Of a stretch of DNA of 64,000 nucleotides, positions 8,528-17,500 are shown one piece after another; position 1 is the stretch's first letter; every line of letters starts with the position of its first letter. The notes beneath the pieces were generated by a model. It was not told where the DNA came from. It was given only the letters and a program-made list of their open reading frames with translations, and searched no databases. The position numbers and the translations under genes are program-made. Source of the stretch: Acidimicrobiaceae bacterium (GTDB taxonomy: Bacteria > Actinomycetota > Acidimicrobiia > Acidimicrobiales > UBA8190); NCBI GenBank assembly GCA_003151955.1, contig PLZB01000086.1, positions 1-64,000 of the forward strand. Direction: 5' to 3'.

Positions 8528-11500
8528 TCACGTGAAGAGCTGTTGGACGTTGATGACGGTGTCGAAGGGGTCGACCGAGGCCTGGTTGAATCCACCCACC
8601 CCACCGTTGATGTAGTCCGGTTGGCCGTTCTGGGCGAAGATCGTGTTGTTCCCGGAACCGCCCAGGATGGTGTCGTGGCCGGCGGCGCTGGCGATGAAGG
8701 TCACGTTCCCGGCTCCGCCCTTCAGGGTGTCGAAGCCGCCGTACCCGCCCTGGAGGGTGTCGTTGCCCCCCAGGCCCTGGATGAGACCACCGGGGGCGCC
8801 TCCGACGATGACGTCGGCGAACTGGGACCCGATGGCGTTCTTGATGCCGGTGAGGGTGTCGGTCCCGCCGAAGCCGTTGTTGGCGGTCCCGTTGGTCAGG
8901 TTGACGTTCACCCCGGTGGGGGCGTTCGAGTAGTCGATGGTGCAGTTCCCGCCGCCGCAGTCGACCGAATTGTTCCCGGCCCCGGTCATGAAGATGTCGT
9001 TGCCCCCGCCGCCGATCAGGGTGTCCCCCCCGCCGTTGCCCACCACGAGATCGTTCCCGGCCCCCTCCTGGATCCGGTTGGTGTTGGAGTCCCCCACGAT
9101 GACGTCGTTGAAGGACGTCCCGATGACGTTCTCGACCCCGTTGATGGTGACCCGGCCGCCCCAGCCCCCCGAGGCGCTGTGTCCGGGGAGGACGCTGTTC
9201 GAGATGTAGAACGTGCCGGGCAGATTGAGGACGAACGGGGTCCCGGACAGGTTGACGTTGACCCCGGTAGGCGCCCCGGAGAAGTCGAGGGTCCCGTTCC
9301 CGGTCCCCCCGTTGATGGCCACCGTCCCGCTCCCGGGGACGAAGACGTCGGTGCCCGATCCCCCGTTCAGGACGTCGTTCCCGCTCCCGGCCACCAGGGT
9401 GTCGGTGCCCGATCCGGCGTTCAGGGTGTAGTTCCCGGCGCCGGCGTCCAGGTAGTCGGTCCCCGACCCCCCGTTCAGCGTCCCGGTGGCAAGACCCCCG
9501 AGGACCCGGGTCCCGAAGGGGGAGGCCACCACATTCTGGATGGTCCCCGGGACGAGGAGGACCGAGCCGGCCCCGCCGGTGTCCTGGAAGTAGGGGTCGT
9601 TGAGGTCGATGCTGACCGTCGACTGGGTCTGGGACAGGTCGACGGTGTCGGTCCCCGTCCCGCCGTTGACCAGGTCGTTGCCGCCCACGAGGACGAAGGT
9701 GTTGTTCCCTCCGCCCCCGGAGAAGATGCTGGGCTGGAGGTTCCCCTCGATGATGTCGTTGAAGGGCGACCCGATCACGTTCTGGATGCCGCTGACGGTG
9801 TCGACCCCCCCGAACCCTCCGCCGATCTGGCCGTTGGACAGGTTGACGTTCACCCCGGTGGGGGCGTACTGGAAGCTGATGGTGTCGATCCCCCCGCCCC
9901 CGGTGAAGGTGAGGTTCCCGGTCCCGGCCACGAAGAGGTCGTTGTTGGGGGTGCCGATGAAGTTCTGGATGCCCGAGGTGACGTCGCTCCCCCCGGGCAG
10001 GGTGACCTGCCCGCCGTGGGCGTCGATAGTGGCACCCGGTCCCCCCGCCGTCACCGCGGCCAGGCTGAGGGTGTTCCCGGACCCGAGGCCGATGAAGCTG
10101 TAGCCGGCGGCGGACCCGGCGATGAAGGTCGTCCCACCCCCCGAGGAGCCGGTGAACCCGGTGATGCCGGTGATGTTGTCGTTGGCCAGCGGGAGGCCGG
10201 TGATGGTGGGCTGGGCGCCGGTCACGTTGACGGTGATCCCGCTCGGGGCGCCCGACAGGTTCAGGCTGTTCCCGAGGCCCTGGCCGGTGAAGGTCACCCC
10301 GCCGAGCACCGGCGCCGTGAACGAGGTCCCCCCGAGCGTCGAGCCCGTGAAGGTCCCGATGTCGGTGAAGGTGTCGGTCCCCCCCCCGGCCAGGCCGTGC
10401 ACCATGCCGGGCACGCTGCTGTCGTCGACGGCGATCCCGGCCGGGGCGGCCGAGAGGTCGAGGACGTTCCCGGTGCCCTGGCCGGTGAAGCTGTAGCCGC
10501 TCCCCGAGGAGGCCACGAAGGTGGACGTGCCGGCCGACGCCCCCACCAGGGCCTGGACCCCGACCAGGGTGTCGTTCCAGCCCGTTCCCACCACCGTGCC
10601 CGGGTTGGCTGTCAACGTGAAGGTCAGCCCGGCCGGGCCGGCCGAGGCGTCGAAGGTGTCGGCCCCGCCGCCGCCGTGGACGGCGTAGGTGCCGGCCCCC
10701 ATGACGAAGGTGTCGTTGTTGGGTGAGCCGGTGAAGGCGGCCATGTCGCTGAAGGTGTCGTTGGATCCCCCGTTGGGGGTGGCCTGGCCGGTGACCACGT
10801 CGACGAGCACGCCCCCGGCGCCGTTGGGCACCTGGGAGAAGTCGAGGGTGTTCCCGCTACCCCGGCCGGTGAAGGTGAACCCGCCGGTGCTCCCGGCCTT
10901 GAAGGTCGACCCTCCCGCCGACGGGCCGATGACCGAGGTGATCCCGGTGAAGCTGTCGTTGACGCCGCCCCCGGTGGCCGTGCCCGGGTTGGTGGCCACG
11001 TTGACGGTGACCGCCGTCCCGATAGTGGTGAAGTCGAGGGTGTCGTTACCGCCGTTCCCGGTGATGGAGAAGCTGCCCAGGGCCATGGTGAAAGTGTCGG
11101 CGTAGGCGGTCCCGACGAAGCTCTGGATGCCGTCGAAGAAATCGGTCCCCCCGCCGCCGGGCAGCGTGACCGTGCCGTTGACCAGGTCGAAGGCGGCTCC
11201 GGTGGCGGCACCGCTCACGCCGGACAGGTCGAGGACGTTCCCGGAGAACCCGCCCCCGGTGAAGGTGTAGCCGCCGGAGGAGCCCCCCTTGAAGACGTTG
11301 CCGCCCCCACTGGAGCCGACGAAGGTCCTGATCCCGGTGAGGGAGTCGTTGACCGACGCCCCCGTCACCGATGCCGTGGCTGTGGTGACGTTGACGGTGA
11401 TCCCGGACTGCACCGAGGCGAAGGTGGCCGTGTCGCTCCCGCCCCCGCCGGTGAAGGTGTAGCTGCCGGTCCCGACCGTGAAGGTGTCGTTGAAGGGCGA

Positions 11501-14500
11501 CCCGACGTAGCCGGTCACGTCGGTGAAGGTGTCGCTCCCGACGGGCAGGGTGACCTGGCCGTTGACCAGGTTGATCCCGACGCCGGTCCCGCCGGTGACG
11601 GCCGAGAAGTCGAGGGTGTTCCCGGCCCCCTGGCCGGTGAAGGTGAAGCCGCCGGCGTTGGCGGCCCGGAAGGTCGTCCCGCCCGACGCCGAGCCGACGA
11701 AGAGGGTGATGCCGGTCAGCTCGTCGTTGCCCCCGGCCAGGCCCGACACGCAGGCCGTGTTCCCCCCGCTGAGGCACGGCCCCGATCCGGTGACATCGAC
11801 GGTGGCACCCGAGCCGGCTGCGGCCAGGTTCAGCGTGTTGGTCCCGCCTGCCGCGGTCAGGGTGTAGCCCCCGGCGCCGGCCACGGCGAAGGTGTTGTGC
11901 CCGGCGTTCGAGCCCACCACCTTCTGGACGTCGGTGAAGGTGTCGTTCCCCCCTGACAGACCGGACACCGTCGGCGTCCCTCCGGTCAGGTTGACGGTGA
12001 CCCCCGAGGTGGCGGCCGAGGCGTCGAAGGTGTCCCCGCTGCCCTGGCCGGTGAAGGACAGGCCCCCCACCGATCCGGCCCGGAAGTCGGTGTTCCCGGC
12101 CACGGCCCCGATGAACGTCCCGATGCCGCTGAAGGCATCCTGGCCCGAGACCAGGCCGGTGACGCAGGCCGTGGCCCCGCCGGCGCAGGTGATCCCGGTG
12201 GTATCGATGGTGATGGGCCCGCCCGGCGCGGCCGAGGAGAGGTTGAGGACGTTGGTGGAGGACGTGCCCTGGCCGACGAAGGTGAAGCCCCCGGTGCTGG
12301 CCGAAAGGAAGGTGTTGTTCCCCTGGGTGGATCCGAGGAAGCGTTGGATGTTGGTGAAGGTGTCGGTGCCCTGGGCCCCCACCGTGACCTGGGCCGGTGA
12401 CGTGGTCAGGTTGACGGTGATCCCGGTCGAGACGGACGAGAAGTCCAGGGTGTCGAATCCGCCGCCACCGTTGAAACTGTAGTTGCCCGTCCCCACCGTG
12501 AAGGTGTCGTTGTTGGGGGAGCCGACGAAGTTCTGGATGTCGGCGAAGCTGTCGTTGCCCGACCCCGAGGGCTGGGCCAGCCCGGTGATGAGGTTGACCG
12601 CCACCGTGGCCCCCCCACTGGGGATCGACGAGAAGTCCAGGGTGTTCCCCAAGCCCTCCCCGGTGAAGGTGAAGCCGCCCACGGACCCGGCCCGGAAGGT
12701 GTCCGAGCCGGACGAGGAGCCGGTGAAGATGGTGATCCCGGCGATCTGGTCCTTGGTCCCGCCGGCCAGGTTGAGCACGCAGTCGCTGGGGCCGGTCAGG
12801 CAGGCGGCCGCACCTCCGACGTCGATGGTGATCCCCGAGCCGGCCGCGGCCAGGTTCAGGGCGTTCGTGTTGCCGGCGGCGCTGAAGGTGAATCCGCCGA
12901 TCGGTCCGGCCAGGAAGGTGTTGCCGCCCCCGTTCGAGCCCACCACCGTGGTGATCCCGCTGAAGGTGTCCGAGCCACCCGAGAGGCCGCTGACGGTGGG
13001 GGTCCCCGACGTCATGGTCACGGTGACCCCGGAGGCCGAGGCGGACAGGTCGAGCGTGTTCCCGCCGCCGTTCCCGGTGAAGGTGAATCCACCGCCCCCG
13101 CCGGAGCGGAAGACGGTCGAGCCGGCCGTGGGCCCGACGATGGTGGCGATCCCAGAGAAGGCGTCGGTGGAGCTCCCGACGGCCAGGTTCTCCACGCAGT
13201 CCGAGCTGACGAGCGGGCAGCCCACGGTCCCGGTGACGTCGACCGTGATGCCGCCGTTGGCCTGGGACAGGTTGAGGACGTTGGAAGCCGCCGTGCCCTG
13301 CCCGGTGAAGGTGTACCCCCCGGTCGGCCCGGTCCGGAAGGTGGTGGAGCCGGCCAGGGCCCCGATGAAGGTGGTGACGGCGCTGAAGCTGTCGCTCGAC
13401 CCCGACCCGAGCCCGGTGACACGGGGGGATCCCAGGGTGAGGTCGACGACCAGGCCGCTCCCGGCCACCGACAGGTCGAGGGTGTTCGGGGTTCCGACGG
13501 CCCCGGTGAAGGTGAAGCCCCCGCTCGAACCGGCCCGGAACGAGGTGGAGCCGGCCGACGAGCCCGTGATGGCCGTCAGGCCCGAGGCGGTGTCGTTCCC
13601 GCCCGACGACAGGCCACTGACCGTGATGGTGGCCGAGCTGACGTCGACGAGGATGCCGCTGTTGGCGGCGGTGAGGTTGAGGGCGTTGGTGGAGGCCGTG
13701 CCCTGGCCGGTGAACGTGAAGCCGCCCGCCCCCCCGGCCGCGAAGGTCGTCCCCCCGGCCGACGCCCCCTTGAAGGACCCGATCCCGCTCATGGAGTCGC
13801 TGCCGCCCACCAGCCCGGTGACCTGGCCGCTCAGGACGCTCACCGAGATGCCGGCCGACGCCGCCGACAGGTCGAGGAGGTTGGTGGAGGGTGCGCCCTT
13901 CCCGTTGAAGGTGAACCCACCGGTGGACGTGGCCTTGAAGGTGGTGGCCCCCGAGGTCGAGCCGTCGATGATCCCCAGCCCGGTGAACGAGTCGTTCCCC
14001 CCCGACGACAGGCCCCCCACCGACGGGGTGGCCACCGTCAGGTCGACCACGGTCCCGCCGTTGGCCGAGGAGAGGTCGAGGGTGTTGGTGGAGGCCGTCC
14101 CCTGCCCGGTGAAGGCGAACCCCCCAGCCGGTCCGGCTCTGACCGTGGCCGACCCGGCCGTCGGGGTCTTGATCCGGGAGATCCCGCTGAAGGAGTCGTC
14201 GCCCGCCGAGGGGAAGGTCACGCAGTTGCTGGTGGTGCCGTTCAGGCAGAGGACGGTGTCGGTGACGTCGACCACGACGCCCGAGCCGGCGGCCGAGAGG
14301 TCGAGGAGGTTCGAGTTGGCCGAGCCCCCGCCGGTGAAGGTGTAGCCGGCCGTCACCCCGGCGGCCGTGAAGGTGGTGCCACCCGACGACGACCCCACGA
14401 TCGACTTGATGCCGGTGAAGAGGTCGTTGCCCCCCGAGGTCAGCCCGCTCACCGTGCCGGTCGCCCCCGACACGTCGACGGTGATGCCGGCCGCCGTTCC

Positions 14501-17500
14501 CGACAGGTTCAGGGTGTTGTTGGACCCCAGGGCGGAGAAGGTGAAGCCTCCGGAGGAGGGGACCACGAAGCTGTTGCCCCCGGCGTTCGACCCGTCCAGG
14601 GTCTGCATGTCGAGAAAGGTGTCGTTCCCTCCGGCCAGACCGGTCACCGTCGGGGTCCCGCTCAGGAGGTTGAAGGTCACACCGCTCGAGGCCGCCGTGA
14701 GGTCCAGGGTGTTCCCACCGCCCTGGCCGGTGAAGCTGTAGCCCCCGGTCGATCCTGCCTTGAAGTCGGTGGAGCCGGCCGACGAGCCGACCACGACGGT
14801 GGACCCGGTGAAGCTGTCGGTGGTGCCACCCCCACCGGTCAGGCCGGTGACGGCGCCCGAGGAGGTGGTGACGTCGACGGCGATGCCGCCGTTGGCCGCC
14901 GACAGGTTCAACGTGTTGGTCGAGGCGGTGCCCTGCCCGACGAAGCTGTACCCGCCGGTCGACCCGGCCAGGAAGGTGTTCCCGCCCTGGGTCGAGCCCT
15001 TGAAGATCGTGACGCCGGTGAAGGTATCGGTGCCCTGGGCCCCCAGCGTGACCTGGTTGGGGTTCGTCGTCAGATTGACCGTGACCCCGACCGAGACGGA
15101 CGAGAAGTCGAGGGTGTCCCCGGGCCCGCTGGTCGCCCCGCCGCCGTTGAACGTGTAGTTCCCGGGCCCGACCACGAAGGTGTCGCTGTTGCTGGACCCG
15201 TTGAAGATCTGGATGTCCGAGAACGTCACAGACCCGCCTCCCGGCGGGGTGGCCTGCCCGGTGACCAGGTTCACTGTCACCCCGGTGAGCCCGGTGATCC
15301 CCGAGAAGTCGAGCGTGTTGGACAGGCCCTGTCCGGTGAAGGTGAAGCCGCCGCTGTTCCCGGCCTTGAAGACGGTCCCACCCGACGACGAGCCGATGAC
15401 GGAGGTGATCCCCGACAACTCGTCGTTGCCCCCCGACAGGCCGGCCACGCAGGCCGTGTAGGGATTGACGAGGCAGGCCCCTGATCCGGTCACGTCGACG
15501 GTGATGCCGCTGGCCGCGGCCGAGAGGTTGAGGATGTTGTTACTCGAGCCGGTGGCCGTGAACGTGAACCCGCCCGAAGAGGGGGCGATGAAGGTGTTGC
15601 CCCCGGCCCCCGATCCCACCAGGATCTGGATGTCGGTGAACGTGTCGTTCCCGCCGGCCAGGCCGCTCACCGACGGGGAGGCTCCCGTCAGGTTGACGGT
15701 CACCCCGCTCGAGGCGTTGGACAGGTTGAGCTGGTTGTTGCTGCCTTGGCCGGTGAAGGAGAAGCCGCCCGAGGAGGAGGCCATGAAGGTGGTCCCGCCC
15801 GAGGCGGAGCCGACGAAGCTGGCGATCCCCGACAACTGGTCGGGGGACCCGAGGCCGATGACGCACTGCGAGGCACCCACCAGGCAACCCACGTTGAAGA
15901 CGTAGACCGAGACCTGGATGGTCACCGAGGACAGGTTGAGAATGTTGGTGGAGGCCGTCCCCTGGCCCTGGAAGGTGAAGTTCCCCCCGTTGCCGGCGAA
16001 GAAGGTGGTCGATCCGCTCCCCGACCCCTTCAGCGTCGTCACCGTGGTGAAGCTGTCGTTGCCGCCGGTGGTGAGCCCCGAGACCGTTCCCGAGACCACG
16101 TTGACGGTGATCCCGGCGTTGGCCGTGGAGAGGTCGAGGATGTTCCCGGTCCCACCGCCGTTGAAGGTGTACCCGCCGGTCTGCCCGGCCACGAACGACG
16201 TGTGACCCGAGGCCGATCCGTCGACGGTGCCGATCCCGGTGAAGGCATCGTTGCCCGTGAAGGACAGGCCGGCCACGGTCCCGGTGGCGCTGGTCACGGT
16301 GACGGTGATGCCCTGGTTGGCCCCCGACAGGTCGAGGACGTTGGTCGAGGCCGTCCCCTGCCCAATGAACGTGAAGCCTCCGGAGGCCCCGGCCGAGAAG
16401 GTCGTCGAGCCGTTCAGCGAGCCCTTCACGGTCGTGATGAACGAGAAGGTGTCGTTGCCGTTGGTGGTGAGGTTCGACACCGTCCCGCCCGTGTCGACGT
16501 CGATGTTGGCGTTGGCCGCCGACAGGTCGAGGACGTTCCCGGCGCCGGCGGCGGTGAAGGTGTAGCCACCGGTGGACCCGCCCTTGAAGGTCGTCGACCC
16601 GGCCGACGAGCCGTCCAGGATGGTGACCCTCGTGAAGGTGTCGTTGCCGCCCGAGGCCAGGGCCGACACGCTCCCGGCGGCGGTGGTGGCGTCGATGACG
16701 ATGCCGGCATTGGCCTGGGTGAGGTTCAGGACGTTGCTGCTCCCCTTCCCGGTGAAGCTGAACCCGCCCGACGATCCCCCGACGAACGTGGTCTGCCCGC
16801 TCGACGACCCCACGAACTGGTCGACGCCGGCGAACTGGTCGTCGTGGAGGCCGCCGATCCCGGCCGTGAGCCCGCTCGCGCAGTCCGAGGCCGAGGCGGG
16901 GCAGAGGGCGGTCCCGGTCACGTCGACGGTGATCCCGGTCCCACCCGCAGACAGGTCCAAGACGTTGGTGCTGGCCGCCCCCTGACCGGTGAGGACGTAG
17001 CCACCCGAGCCGGGCACCTTGAACGTGGTCGATCCGAGGGTCGATCCGAAGATGGTGGGGAAGGTCGCCCCGTTGAAGGTGTCAGAGCCCCCGGTGGTGA
17101 GCCCGGTGACCGAGCCCCCGGCGATGTCGATGGTGATCCCGCTGTTGGCCCCCGACAGGTTGAGGGTGTTTCTGGTGCCCGGCCCTCCGAGGAAGGTGTA
17201 GCCCCCGGTCGGACCGGCCACGAAGGTGGTGTTGCCCAGGGTCGACCCGGTCACGGCCTGGACACCGGTGAAGCTGTCGCTCCCCGAGGTCAGCCCGGTC
17301 ACGGTACCGGGGGTGCCGGTCACGGTGACGACGAGTCCGGCGTTGGCCGGTCCCAGGTTCAAGGTGTTGCCGCTCCCCGCACCGGTAAAGGTGAACCCGC
17401 CGCTGGGCCCGGCCGTGAAGACGGTGCTGCCCGAGTTCGAGCCCAGGATCTGGTTGATCCCCGAGAACTGGTCGTCGCCGGACCCGTTGAGTCCGGTGAC